A stretch of 64,000 bases of DNA from Algoriphagus sp. (GCF_030694375.1 NZ_JAUXYL010000041.1:186001-250000), one strand, 5' to 3'; counted from the stretch's first letter, positions 52,090-61,318 are shown. The notes: a model not told the origin generated them from the letters alone. Program-made: numbers and translations.

Positions 52090-53140
52090 CTTGGGTTAAT
52101 TTTCTTATATATAAAAACGAATCTTTAAAAAATGAATTATCGAAATCATAGTAATTGTTTGGCAGTTCCAATACTTCCATAAGTTCAAGTGAATTCAAAT
52201 TATATTTTACAAGACTAATTGATCTTTTCGCATTTCTTATTGAAGAATTTACAGGTTTTAAATATACTCGCAGTAATATCTCATTCTCATAGTCTATAAG
52301 AATAGATTTAAAAATTGGAGTATTATTCATTTCCATATTCCATTCGTCTGAATCATACACGTATTGATTACTTTCAAAAGGAGGTAATATCGGGTCAAAG
52401 ATTCTTGAATTTTCAATCTCTTTTAATCCGATATCACCTGATTCTCTCACAAATAAGGTATTAGATGCAGGAAAAGAGTATATAATTCTATGGTTTTTAG
52501 AATCCAAAGCCTGATAGGCATAATCATACCAAAGCTTTCCCCAATCACCATCTTGGAAATAAACTTCAGGTAGAGGGTCTGAAAGCTCTACGTGTCTTTT
52601 CTCCATCGAATACCTTAGTATAGGGAAATAATCCTTTTCATACATTCCCCAAATCAATGAATTATAATAAATCATGTTATCCAAAAACAGGGCGGGATTT
52701 TTAGAACTTGAGTAGGTGCTTTGTCTAATACTTAAATCAAGAAGATTGTATTTATCAATAATATTACCTTCCAAATCAACCATATATGAGGTGAGTTTTT
52801 TGCCAAACAAAAAAATAGAATCTTCACCAATGTGGTAATAGCTCATAACACCCCTACTTATTCCACCATCACCAGTATCGAAACTTAACAATCTATCCAA
52901 ATTCCTTGTTTCAAAATCATAATAATAAATGGTACTTGTAAGATCGTTTAACAGAGTAAAATAATCTTTACCTCCCAAGGTCACTAACTCAAGCCCATGA
53001 AAATAATCTGGGGTCAATGAGTCAAGAGGAAACTGTATGGATTGAATCGACTCCACACTTCTAATTTTTATTTTATTTACTTCTCTTTGATTGCATGAAT
53101 ACAAACAGAAGATGGAAATAAATAAGACTGAATATTTCAT
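52052..53140 (-). CDS. DUF4221-like lipoprotein
   Basis: 362 aa. Lipoprotein signal MKYSVLFISIFCLYSC. The mature protein is a series of beta-rich repeats (YYYDFETRNLDRLLSF, YYHIGEDSIFLFG, YNLNSLELMEVLELP), consistent with a propeller-like fold seen in DUF4221/DUF4934-type proteins of Bacteroidota. No catalytic motif. It follows the microprotein gene by 56 bp and overlaps the CxxC lipoprotein. The base composition is far more AT-rich than in the flanking selD and DUF502 genes, suggesting acquisition. Confidence 0.72.
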   Translation of the reverse strand: MKYSVLFISIFCLYSCNQREVNKIKIRSVESIQSIQFPLDSLTPDYFHGLELVTLGGKDYFTLLNDLTSTIYYYDFETRNLDRLLSFDTGDGGISRGVMSYYHIGEDSIFLFGKKLTSYMVDLEGNIIDKYNLLDLSIRQSTYSSSKNPALFLDNMIYYNSLIWGMYEKDYFPILRYSMEKRHVELSDPLPEVYFQDGDWGKLWYDYAYQALDSKNHRIIYSFPASNTLFVRESGDIGLKEIENSRIFDPILPPFESNQYVYDSDEWNMEMNNTPIFKSILIDYENEILLRVYLKPVNSSIRNAKRSISLVKYNLNSLELMEVLELPNNYYDFDNSFFKDSFLYIRKLTQDEDFIEFEKFNF

Positions 53141-53196
53141 AAATCTATAAAAAGTCCAAATAACTTAGTAATAAGTCATTTGGACAAAATGTTAAA

Positions 53197-53415
53197 TTAA
53201 GAATTAGAAAAATTACAAGTATAAGTCTGAGCCCCCCTCTCAAACCCGCATTTAGGAATGATACTACCCGACCTACAAGTTGCATCAAGAGATCCAACTT
53301 CAGAACAACCTCTGGTATCTTCAACCTCTGGCTCACCTTCTTGAGCAGAAACATTAACCGAAAAAAAACCCACGATTAATACGACAGGAATAAAATACTT
53401 TAACTTTTTGATCAT
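53197..53415 (-). CDS. Secreted four-cysteine microprotein
   Basis: 72 aa. Signal peptide cleaved probably after SVNVSA (residue 24). The 48-residue mature peptide begins acidic (QEGEPEVEDTRG) and has four cysteines (37, 47, 56, 67) at spacings of 9-10, enough for two disulfides. It resembles in size and context the small secreted peptides encoded beside DUF4221/propeller lipoproteins in Bacteroidota (NVEALA-like), but the NVEALA motif itself is missing. The two downstream genes on the strand are probably its partners. Confidence 0.72.
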   Translation of the reverse strand: MIKKLKYFIPVVLIVGFFSVNVSAQEGEPEVEDTRGCSEVGSLDATCRSGSIIPKCGFERGAQTYTCNFSNS

Positions 53416-53531
53416 AATGATTTTTGTTTTGGAGAAAAGATAAATAAAAAGTCATTTAGACTATGTCCAAAGAAAGAAAGAAAGAAGCAAATATTTAGTT
53501 GAATTATTTTCCAATTTTTTTAAAAAAATTG

Positions 53532-54095
53532 TTAATCATGTTCTAAAAGCGGTGATACCCCTCCCGAAACCATAAATTTCATCACGTCAGAGCTCTTCAC
53601 GCCGGTTAAAGACTTGACTTTTTCCCGCTTTACCAAAAATACATTACCCGAGACATTGTAACTGTGCGGAAAATAAACAGCTACCAAATCAGGCCTTTCA
53701 ATAATATTCAAATCCTCCTGGGTAATAAAGCCCAACCGGGCCATAGAATCACTGATCTCCACAATGACTGGGGCGCTGAATTTCTTTTTGTCCCCGACAA
53801 AAGCTCCCATCAAATCTTTGATACTGGTGTACAGCAAATTGACCAATGGAATCTTGAAAACTCCGCGCTCAAACCAATCGAAGAATGGTTTTGCGAAAAA
53901 GAGACTTGCGAAGTATCCAACAAAGGTAATCAGGGCCAAAACCATCAAAATTCCGATCCCCGGGATGGGAACTGGTATCAGATTATCCAAAAAGATGAAT
54001 ATCGCATACACAACATAAACGGTAACTGCCAAAGGAGTGAGAAATAATAGCCCTCTCAGAAAGTAGGAAAATATTCTTCGGTAGGTGAAAGCCAT
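53532..54095 (-). CDS. DUF502 family membrane protein
   Basis: 187 aa. Two N-terminal membrane segments (residues 12-36 and 44-68), then a soluble part with KPFFDWFERGVFKIPLVNLLYTSIKDLMGAF, the DUF502 signature. VYFPHSYNVSGNVFLVKREKV is another conserved block. The function is unknown. It stands between unrelated genes without operon partners. Confidence 0.87.
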   Translation of the reverse strand: MAFTYRRIFSYFLRGLLFLTPLAVTVYVVYAIFIFLDNLIPVPIPGIGILMVLALITFVGYFASLFFAKPFFDWFERGVFKIPLVNLLYTSIKDLMGAFVGDKKKFSAPVIVEISDSMARLGFITQEDLNIIERPDLVAVYFPHSYNVSGNVFLVKREKVKSLTGVKSSDVMKFMVSGGVSPLLEHD

Positions 54096-54176
54096 GGGGT
54101 TTTGAATTTAGGTGTCAAGTTAAAAAAAATGCCTAATCGATGATTAAGCATATATAATTTGAACAAACTATCTGAA

Positions 54177-54797
54177 TCAGTCCAAAAGTTTAATTTTTAC
54201 ACTTCTATAATAAATCACACTCTGAGGATCGTGTGCCTGTAAGGCAATTGTTCCTGAACTCAATTTTTTGGTTCCAAGATCTCCTGTTCTATCTTTTGAC
54301 TCATCGTATTCATTGATGACCTTACCATTGACTTTAACAGTGACTTGATTTCCTTTTACGATTACATGTTCGGTGTACCATTCGCCATCCTCTACAAAAG
54401 TCTCCTTTACATCTTTAAAAGAGTAAACTGAGCCGGTTTTTCTCCAATCTCCATGCGTTTGATTGACTTGTATTTCATGCCCTTTATTTGGCCAACCAGT
54501 TTCCTGATATTCGGTATGGATGAAAATTCCTGAATTGGCTTTGGGCATAGTCTTTACTTCCACCATCAATTCAAAGTTTTTGAAATCGTGGTTTCCAACC
54601 GGGCCATCATAAAAAGCATGACCTCTTGGTCCATCGACTTTGATAGTCTTATCTACGATAGTGAACGAACTGGGATTTTCGGAAATTTTCCATCCGTCGA
54701 AATTTTCCCCGTTGAAAAGCTCCACCCATTCCCCACTTTGTGAAAAAGCAGAAACAGAAAGTAAACAGAGGACAAGGAATGCAAATAATTTCTTCAT
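54177..54797 (-). CDS. Secreted DUF1080 protein (3-keto-disaccharide hydrolase-like)
   Basis: 206 aa. Signal peptide to SAFSQ (residue 20). The DUF1080 lectin-like beta-sandwich is clear: WVELFNGENFDGWKISENP, FKNFELMVEVKTMPKANSGIFIHTEYQE, and SGTIALQAHDPQSVIYYRSVKIKLL. Family members act on or bind sugars, and some are 3-ketoglycoside hydrolases. It lies between the nqr terminator and DUF502 and is probably monocistronic. Confidence 0.88.
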   Translation of the reverse strand: MKKLFAFLVLCLLSVSAFSQSGEWVELFNGENFDGWKISENPSSFTIVDKTIKVDGPRGHAFYDGPVGNHDFKNFELMVEVKTMPKANSGIFIHTEYQETGWPNKGHEIQVNQTHGDWRKTGSVYSFKDVKETFVEDGEWYTEHVIVKGNQVTVKVNGKVINEYDESKDRTGDLGTKKLSSGTIALQAHDPQSVIYYRSVKIKLLD

Positions 54798-54870
54798 GTG
54801 TTTTGGGTTCTAGGTTATTGAGACTATAAGATAGATACTCTTACTGAAAATGCTGATACCATTGAAAAGA

Positions 54871-54901
54871 AAAAAGGCTCCGGGGATAACCTCGGAGCCT
54901 T
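54871..54901 (-). terminator. Rho-independent terminator of the nqr operon
   Basis: On the minus strand AAGGCTCCG pairs with CGGAGCCTT over 9 bp, followed by a T-run. It starts 22 bp after the nqrE stop and closes the operon before any nqrF. Confidence 0.88.
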
Positions 54902-54923
54902 AGGAATTTAGAGAAACACCTGA

Positions 54924-55535
54924 TTAAAGGTCAATCCCCATAAATGACATGAATGCCAATCCCATAAGACCAGTCAAAAGCATAGTAATACCCAATCCTT
55001 TCAGACCATTTGGAACATGAGAATATTTCAATTTTTCACGGATTGCAGCCAAAGCTACTATAGCTAATAAAAAACCAGTACCGGAACCGAATCCATATAC
55101 AGCAGATTCAGCCAGGGTATAATCTCGTTGTGCCATGAATAGTGAACCACCCAAAATAGCACAGTTTACAGCGATCAAAGGAAGGAATATACCTAACTGC
55201 CCGTAAAGTGCAGGTGCAAACTTTTCCACGACCATCTCTACCAGCTGAACCATCGCTGCAATGATGGCGATAAACATGATGAATCTAAGGAAAGACAGGT
55301 CAATTGCTACCAAATCGGCACTTACCCAAGTCAGTGCTCCTTCTTTCAGGATAAATTCGTTGAGAAGCCAGTTAACAGGAGTAGTAACAGAAAGAACAAA
55401 TATAACAGCGGCACCAAGGCCCAAGGCTGTACTTACTTTTTTCGAAACCGCCAAGAAAGAACACATTCCAAGGAAGTAAGCGAAAATCATATTGTCGATA
55501 AAGATCGACCGAATAGCTAAACTAAATAATTCCAT
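54924..55535 (-). CDS. nqrE: Na+-translocating NADH:quinone reductase subunit E
   Basis: 203 aa, about six membrane segments. MELFSLAIRSIFIDNMIFAYFLGMCSFLA has the conserved Cys of the shared Fe site, and GSLFMAQRDYTLAES is an NqrE block. It forms the Na+ path with NqrD. The start is 12 bp after nqrD. Confidence 0.94.
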   Translation of the reverse strand: MELFSLAIRSIFIDNMIFAYFLGMCSFLAVSKKVSTALGLGAAVIFVLSVTTPVNWLLNEFILKEGALTWVSADLVAIDLSFLRFIMFIAIIAAMVQLVEMVVEKFAPALYGQLGIFLPLIAVNCAILGGSLFMAQRDYTLAESAVYGFGSGTGFLLAIVALAAIREKLKYSHVPNGLKGLGITMLLTGLMGLAFMSFMGIDL

Positions 55536-55547
55536 TTCTAATGTCTT

Positions 55548-56231
55548 TTAATGTTCTACGTAACCGGTTTTGGTACGCTGTACCCATACAATCAGACCAA
55601 GAATAATAAACGCACCAATTGGCGAGACCATCAATCCATTGGTTGCCAAACTAAAGTCTGGACCAAATATGGATGACACGTAATTGTAAACAGGAATCCC
55701 AAATACAGAACCTGAACCGAATAATTCTCTGAAGAAAGCAACAGTCAATATAATCCAGGAATATCCCAATGCGGATCCCAAACCATCCAATAAGGAATCG
55801 TAAGGCTTATTTCCCATCGCAAATGCTTCCAATCGACCCATTACAATACAGTTGGTAATAATCAAACCGATGAATACCGACAGTTCTTTGTACATATCGT
55901 AAGCGAAAGCTTTCAACACTTCACTTACCAAGGTCACCAAAGTAGCCACTACAGCAAGCTGTACGATAATTCTTACCCGTGCAGGAATTGTATTTCGCAT
56001 CACTGAGATCACAAAATTGGACATCGCGATTACGAAGATTACCGAAATGGCCATAACCAAGGTAGGCTTCATTTGAGTAGTCACAGCCAATGCAGAACAG
56101 ATACCAAGTACCTGAATGGTGATTGGGTTATCGTCAATCAGGGGATCGGCTACTAATTTTCTTCTACGCTTGGAAAAAAGGGCTTCAGCCGGCTTTTTCT
56201 CAATCGCTTTTTCTAAAGTTTCAGCACTCAT
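55548..56231 (-). CDS. nqrD: Na+-translocating NADH:quinone reductase subunit D
   Basis: 227 aa, six membrane segments. DPLIDDNPITIQVLGICSALAVTTQ (with the Fe-site Cys) and GLIITNCIVMGRLEAFAMGNKPYDS are NqrD blocks. An N-terminal extension of about 25 charged residues (EKAIEKKPAEALFSKRRRK) precedes the family core. Confidence 0.94.
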   Translation of the reverse strand: MSAETLEKAIEKKPAEALFSKRRRKLVADPLIDDNPITIQVLGICSALAVTTQMKPTLVMAISVIFVIAMSNFVISVMRNTIPARVRIIVQLAVVATLVTLVSEVLKAFAYDMYKELSVFIGLIITNCIVMGRLEAFAMGNKPYDSLLDGLGSALGYSWIILTVAFFRELFGSGSVFGIPVYNYVSSIFGPDFSLATNGLMVSPIGAFIILGLIVWVQRTKTGYVEH

Positions 56232-56261
56232 TATTTAGTGATTATGTGAGTTGAAAATGAA

Positions 56262-57017
56262 TTAAAGACCTGCAACAGCCTGATTGGATGACTTACCCTT
56301 AATGAAAGCCTCGTAATGACTCAGGTAAGCCTTCAGCATGTTATTCACTCCGTTGGCAGTAATTGTAGCTCCCGACATGCCATCTACCTTATGGACGTCC
56401 CCTGAATAATCCTTTCCTTCACCTTTCATCATTTGAACGGCAACCAATTGTCCGGATTCGTCAAAAACTTTTTTGCCTACGTATCTTTCCTGAACTCCAC
56501 CTTCGGTAATTCTGGCACCTAATCCCGGAGTTTCTCCAGCGTGAGCCAATGTTATTCCTCCGATGGTATTCATGTCAGTTTCGAGCGCAAGATAGCCCCA
56601 AATAGCATCCCAAAGTCCCGCACCATACAGTGGGAAAATGTAGGATTCCACTGCCTCAGGATTTCCTTCTGCATGAAAAACATAGACTGGATACTGTCTG
56701 TCGGCTGCAGGTTTCTTATAGAATTTAGCAACCTCCACTTTCTCTGCCGTGACATCACCAGAACTGATCTCTTTTCCATTGATATCCACCACTGTGGAAG
56801 CTATTCTTTTGGAATAAAACTCGTTCACTTGCACCGGAGTCATGGCGTCAATTTCTTCAGCGCTTATCACAGCACCCAGAATCTGCTTCTTCTTATCCAG
56901 GGCAATTGCTTCCTGCTGCATGGGTCCAAGAACTTGAGAAGTCCCTGAAAGAAGTAGTCCAAGTACAATGGTAAGGACTGCAGAAAATACAATAATGTAA
57001 GTGTTAGACTGTTGCAC
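56262..57017 (-). CDS. nqrC: Na+-translocating NADH:quinone reductase subunit C
   Basis: 251 aa from a GTG start. One N-terminal membrane segment, then a periplasmic FMN domain with DGMSGATIT, where Thr218 is the expected covalent FMN attachment residue. GLWDAIWGYLAL and HAGETPGLGARI are family blocks. The GTG is favoured because AGGAGG lies 7 nt before it inside nqrB; the two genes overlap by 14 bp. Confidence 0.92.
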   Translation of the reverse strand: MQQSNTYIIVFSAVLTIVLGLLLSGTSQVLGPMQQEAIALDKKKQILGAVISAEEIDAMTPVQVNEFYSKRIASTVVDINGKEISSGDVTAEKVEVAKFYKKPAADRQYPVYVFHAEGNPEAVESYIFPLYGAGLWDAIWGYLALETDMNTIGGITLAHAGETPGLGARITEGGVQERYVGKKVFDESGQLVAVQMMKGEGKDYSGDVHKVDGMSGATITANGVNNMLKAYLSHYEAFIKGKSSNQAVAGL

Positions 57018-58218
57018 GTTGTAACCTCCTTGTTTTGTTAGCTTTAACTACATAATAATCGATGAGCGGAGCAAACACGTTCATAAATAGAACTGCAAGC
57101 ATAATTCCTTCAGGATAGGCCGGATTTGTTACCCGGATGATCACAGTGAGCACTCCTATAAGCAAGCCGTAAATCCACTTTCCGGTTTCGGTTTGTGCTG
57201 CTGATACGGGATCAGTAGCCATAAATACGATACCAAATGCCAAACCACCCATTACCCAATGATATTGAGGAGGCATAGCCATATATTCATTCACCGCAAG
57301 AACATTCAATAAAAGTCCCATAAGGAAAGCACCTGCGAATCCGGAAACTATAATTTTCCAGCTCGCAACTCCAGTACCAATAAGAATAGCTGCTCCAAGT
57401 AATGCCATCAAAGTTGATGTCTCTCCAATAGAACCGGGAATCCAACCCATAAATAAATTTGAAAAACTAAACAGGTCAGCACCTAAGGCTGTATTATGCC
57501 CGGCTAATGCATCGACTACAGGAACCCCATCAACGCCTGCATTATATGCTACGGCGAGAGCGGTAGCCCCTGAAAAACCATCAATGGCTGTTTTTTCACC
57601 AAGATAAGTCCAAACTTGATCTCCAGAAATCTGAGCAGGATAAGCAAAATACAAAAACGCTCTTGCTGTCATGGCCACATTAAGGATATTCATCCCTGTC
57701 CCACCAAATACTTCTTTAGCAATCACTACTGCGAAGATTGTCGCTAGTGCAACTTGCCAAAGTGGTGTGGTAGCGGGGACCACCAATGGGATCAACATAC
57801 CTGTCACCAAAAAGCCTTCGTTAATTGGGTGCTTTCGAATGACGGCAAATACTGCCTCTACCAAACCTCCTGCTGCATAGGCAACGATGACAATCGGGAG
57901 TACAAGTTGAAGTCCGATGATTGCCTTATCACCAAAATTATCCAACAACCCGGCAGTAGCACCTGTTGCAAGCAAGCTTTGATGTCCGGTATTATAGATA
58001 CCAAAAAGCAAACAAGGAATCATAGCGATCACCACTGTGATCATCATACGCTTCAGGTCAATGGCATCCTTTACTTGGGCACCTTTGATTCCTGTGGTAT
58101 GATTTGGAGAAAAGAGGAAAGTCTCCCCCGCCTCAAATGCATAATATAAACTTTCAAGCTTTCCTCCTTTTTCAAAAAGGGGACGCTGCTTGTCCATCAA
58201 ATCTCTTAGAAACTTCAT
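57004..58218 (-). CDS. nqrB: Na+-translocating NADH:quinone reductase subunit B
   Basis: 404 aa, about ten membrane segments. The FMN-linking motif is DGFSGATAL with Thr219. GYNTG-like riboflavin/quinone region, EVFGGTGMNILNVAMTARAFLYFAYP and MATDPVSAAQTETGKWIYG are NqrB blocks. Within it the extended N-terminus (KFLRDLMDKQRPLFEKGGKLE) is the usual form. It starts 5 bp after nqrA. Confidence 0.94.
   Translation of the reverse strand: MKFLRDLMDKQRPLFEKGGKLESLYYAFEAGETFLFSPNHTTGIKGAQVKDAIDLKRMMITVVIAMIPCLLFGIYNTGHQSLLATGATAGLLDNFGDKAIIGLQLVLPIVIVAYAAGGLVEAVFAVIRKHPINEGFLVTGMLIPLVVPATTPLWQVALATIFAVVIAKEVFGGTGMNILNVAMTARAFLYFAYPAQISGDQVWTYLGEKTAIDGFSGATALAVAYNAGVDGVPVVDALAGHNTALGADLFSFSNLFMGWIPGSIGETSTLMALLGAAILIGTGVASWKIIVSGFAGAFLMGLLLNVLAVNEYMAMPPQYHWVMGGLAFGIVFMATDPVSAAQTETGKWIYGLLIGVLTVIIRVTNPAYPEGIMLAVLFMNVFAPLIDYYVVKANKTRRLQRATV
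57025..57030 (-). promoter_or_regulatory. Strong Shine-Dalgarno of nqrC
   Basis: The minus strand reads AGGAGG, 7 nt before the GTG start of nqrC, inside the last codons of nqrB. Strong SD sites are uncommon in Bacteroidota, and this one decides the GTG start. Confidence 0.75.
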
Positions 58219-58223
58219 ATGGA

Positions 58224-59576
58224 TTAACTGTATTGGATTAATTCTATACCTTTTCTTACCAACTCCTGCACGGGGTGCTTGGACACATCGACAAATTCAC
58301 AAAGTGCCAAATCCTCTTCAACGATTTCATAGATTCCCAATTCTTCCATTTCATCGAAATCTTCTGCCATAATGGCTTTCAATAAATAAACAGGAAGAAT
58401 ATCCATTGGAGTCACCGACTCAAATACACCGGTCTGAACAAATGCTCGCTCCTCACCTCTGCAATTTGAATCAAGAACAAACTCTTTTTTGGGCGTGAGA
58501 AATGACAAAAGCCCGAGTGCGCGATGGTAGCTAAGTTTGGAAGCTGTAGGCTTGGCCCATCCCAAAAACTCATAATAGTCACCCTCAGGGATTACTGTGA
58601 TTTGGTTGTGGTAAAACCCAAGGAAGCCTTCCAAATTGATCTTCTCACCTGTAAGAACATTTCCTGAGATTACTCTAACGTGGCCTGAGTTCAGGTTGCC
58701 TTTCACAAAGGTGGAGACATTAGCGCCTACAAAAGTTTTCACGTAAGCCGCTTTGGTCAATTCAGATCCTGTGACAGCAATAATTTTGGACGTATCATAT
58801 ACCCCCTCCAATACTGCTTTACCAATCTGGACAACGCCTGCAGGACTAACCGTCCAAACGAGGTCACCTTTATTGATCGGATCCAAGTGATGAATCTGTA
58901 TTCCTACATTTCCTGCTGGATGGGGACCAGAAAACTGATTTATTTGGGCATTTTTCACTCCCGAGAAAATCGCATCTACCGGCTTGGAACCATCCACGTT
59001 CAAATGAACCTTACCCGGAGTAAGTTTTGCCAAAGCATCAATTCCCGCTTGTAAGTATTTCTCTTCACCCTGAAGCGTAAATCCATAATCAGGGGCTAAA
59101 GGATGCGTGTCAAAAGCGGAAATGAAAATAGCCTTTGGTGTATCGGCAGGGTTAGCCACAATCCCAAAAGGTCTTTGAATGATGTTTGGCCAAACTCCGG
59201 TTGATGCCAATTTGGCCGCAAGGGAATCTCGATTTTGACTTAAGTCAATTTTACCAAAATTTTCATGAATGACGGTTTTGTCAGCAAGAATTTTGATTTC
59301 GAGTAGCTTTCGTCTATCTCCTCTTTTGATCTCGACGATCTCACCGGATACGGGAGATGCGTAGATGACTTGATCCAATGCTTTGTCTACCAAAATGGGA
59401 GTCCCAGCCTTTACCGTATCACCTTCATTGACAAGGACTTTCGGACGCTGAAGCCCTATAAAGTCTGTTGGTTTAATGGCGAAAGTTTGAGCTGAGGCGA
59501 AATTTGCGATCTCTTTCGAGGCCTTTCCTACCAGTCTGATGTCAAAGCCTTTGTTAAGCTTCACTATTTTAGACAT
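58224..59576 (-). CDS. nqrA: Na+-translocating NADH:quinone reductase subunit A
   Basis: 450 aa from the ATG at 59576; a TTG 13 codons upstream lies on the promoter -7 box and is rejected. KIVKLNKGFDIRLVGKA and VLVNEGDTVKAGTPILVDK are NqrA N-terminal blocks; HPAGNVGIQIHHLDPINKGDLVWTV is a central one. It is a soluble subunit that docks on NqrB and takes part in the quinone site. First gene of nqrABCDE. Confidence 0.94.
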   Translation of the reverse strand: MSKIVKLNKGFDIRLVGKASKEIANFASAQTFAIKPTDFIGLQRPKVLVNEGDTVKAGTPILVDKALDQVIYASPVSGEIVEIKRGDRRKLLEIKILADKTVIHENFGKIDLSQNRDSLAAKLASTGVWPNIIQRPFGIVANPADTPKAIFISAFDTHPLAPDYGFTLQGEEKYLQAGIDALAKLTPGKVHLNVDGSKPVDAIFSGVKNAQINQFSGPHPAGNVGIQIHHLDPINKGDLVWTVSPAGVVQIGKAVLEGVYDTSKIIAVTGSELTKAAYVKTFVGANVSTFVKGNLNSGHVRVISGNVLTGEKINLEGFLGFYHNQITVIPEGDYYEFLGWAKPTASKLSYHRALGLLSFLTPKKEFVLDSNCRGEERAFVQTGVFESVTPMDILPVYLLKAIMAEDFDEMEELGIYEIVEEDLALCEFVDVSKHPVQELVRKGIELIQYS

Positions 59577-59612
59577 ATCTGTTTTTGAACTATGAGCTAT
59601 TGAAAAACGCCC

Positions 59613-59620
59613 CAAATCTA
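59613..59620 (-). promoter_or_regulatory. Candidate -7 element of the nqr operon
   Basis: The minus strand reads TAGATTTG, an exact TAnnTTTG match, 36 nt before the nqrA ATG. No spaced TTG was found. Confidence 0.45.
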
Positions 59621-59695
59621 AAGAAAAACCAATTGAATTAGCGCTTATATCGGATTAAATGTTCGAACTTTTGATACAGGGTACCTCGGCGAATA

Positions 59696-60592
59696 TCAGG
59701 CATGAAGCATATTTTCTTCTAAAGACTCCACATAGGATTTCACTTGTTCCATGAGCCACATCGGGGTAGATGTAGCTCCGCAAATCCCAATTTTATCCTC
59801 AACGCTAAACCACTCAGGGTCCAACTCTGTTTCATTTTCTATAAAATAACTCCTCGGGTTTTCACCTAAACAAATCTGGTAAAGCGCCTTCCCGTTGGAG
59901 CTTTTTTTACCCGATACGAAAAGGATCACATCATTTTCCTGAGCAAATTTCTTCAGCTGTGGCTCACGGTTGGAAACTTGGCGGCAGATTGAATCATTGG
60001 CATTGTAGTCCAGTTCTGTCAACTCACCTTTGGCTGACTTAATCCTATCTTCTATTTTTTGGGATAGATCGTAAAAGCCTTTTGTACTTTTGGTAGTTTG
60101 GCTGAATAGCGTGACCGGGCGACTGTAATCAATCTTTTCTAGGTCTGAATCCTCCATGACGACCACCGCTTTTTCCAGCGTTTGACCGGTCAGTCCGATT
60201 ACTTCTGCATGACCCTTTTTCCCATAAATTACGATCTGACCATTCTCACGCTCCATCTTGTCAAATGCATTTTTGACCCGATTCTGAAGCTTGAGCACTA
60301 CCGGGCAGGACGCATCAATGAGTTCGATATTATTTTCAATAGCGGTTCTATAAGTCTCAGGAGGCTCGCCATGCGCCCGAATGAGCACTTTACAATTTGT
60401 CAACTCCTGCAACTGATCTCGGTCAATGACTACAAGGCCTTTTTCACGGAGTCGTTTGACTTCCATGTCATTGTGAACAATATCTCCCAGACAATACAGC
60501 TGATCGCTGTTTTGCATTTCATCTTCGGCCATTTTAATGGCAAACTCGACTCCAAAGCAATAGCCCGAATTTCTATCTATGGTTACTTGCAT
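59696..60592 (-). CDS. ispH: 4-hydroxy-3-methylbut-2-enyl diphosphate reductase
   Basis: 298 aa. The three cluster cysteines lie in NSGYCFGV (Cys12), DASCPVVLKLQ and NDSICRQVSNREPQL. RAHGEPPETY supplies a conserved His and Glu, and KKGHAEVIGLTG another His. It performs the last step of the MEP pathway, giving IPP and DMAPP. Its start overlaps the end of cmk by 20 bp. Confidence 0.94.
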   Translation of the reverse strand: MQVTIDRNSGYCFGVEFAIKMAEDEMQNSDQLYCLGDIVHNDMEVKRLREKGLVVIDRDQLQELTNCKVLIRAHGEPPETYRTAIENNIELIDASCPVVLKLQNRVKNAFDKMERENGQIVIYGKKGHAEVIGLTGQTLEKAVVVMEDSDLEKIDYSRPVTLFSQTTKSTKGFYDLSQKIEDRIKSAKGELTELDYNANDSICRQVSNREPQLKKFAQENDVILFVSGKKSSNGKALYQICLGENPRSYFIENETELDPEWFSVEDKIGICGATSTPMWLMEQVKSYVESLEENMLHA

Positions 60593-61280
60593 GCTCTTTT
60601 TCCTTATCGATTACATCTTTTGCCAACTGCACGATCTGTGCAACCTGTCTCTCAAAAGTAAGATTACTCGTGTCTATTTCAACAGCATCGGGAACCTTAA
60701 TCAATGGGCTTTCTGCCCTGGATGAATCTATGCGATCCCGCTCCGCCAGATTATTCTTTATATCCTCCAACTCCACCAATTCTCCTTTTTCAAACAATTC
60801 CTGCTGCCTTCTCATTGATCTGGTTTCCAAATCAGCAGTCATAAAAACTTTCAGTTCAGCTTTAGGAAATACCACAGATCCAATGTCTCTCCCATCCATT
60901 ACTACGCCTTTTTTCTTCCCTAAACGCTTTTGTTGAGCAACCAGTTCTTTTCTGATTTCTTTAACTGTAGCTATCTCACTGACTTTTTGTGAGACAGGCA
61001 TGCTTCTGATTTCATCCTCCACATTGAGTCCATTGAGATACGTCTCCTGAATGCCTGTATCGGGATTTAAATGGAAAGAAATGTCAAGAGTTTCCAGACC
61101 TTTTGCAACATCCTGTGGATTAGAAGCGGAGAGGTAATTATTCAAAAAATGTAATGTGGCCGCACGATACATGGCTCCCGAATCTATATAGGTGAAGCCC
61201 AAATCCTTGGCTACTGCCTTTGCAGTAGAACTTTTCCCACACCCTGAATATCCATCTATGGCAACGACGATTTTACCCAT
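60573..61280 (-). CDS. cmk: Cytidylate kinase
   Basis: 235 aa from the ATG at 61280. P-loop DGYSGCGKSSTAKAVAKDLGF, then YIDSGAMYRAATLHFL, GRDIGSVVFPKAELKVFMTAD and RDRIDSSRAESPL match Cmk. It phosphorylates CMP and dCMP. The cmk-ispH order recurs in many bacteria, and the 20-bp overlap indicates co-translation. Confidence 0.94.
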   Translation of the reverse strand: MGKIVVAIDGYSGCGKSSTAKAVAKDLGFTYIDSGAMYRAATLHFLNNYLSASNPQDVAKGLETLDISFHLNPDTGIQETYLNGLNVEDEIRSMPVSQKVSEIATVKEIRKELVAQQKRLGKKKGVVMDGRDIGSVVFPKAELKVFMTADLETRSMRRQQELFEKGELVELEDIKNNLAERDRIDSSRAESPLIKVPDAVEIDTSNLTFERQVAQIVQLAKDVIDKEKEHASNHR

Positions 61281-61318
61281 CAATAAAATCCTGTCTTGGT
61301 TTCCTTATTAATTTTGGG

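Noticed and set aside
53145..53354. 69-codon minus-strand ORF overlapping the microprotein gene
   Set aside because: It is another frame of the microprotein region and lacks a signal peptide or family features.
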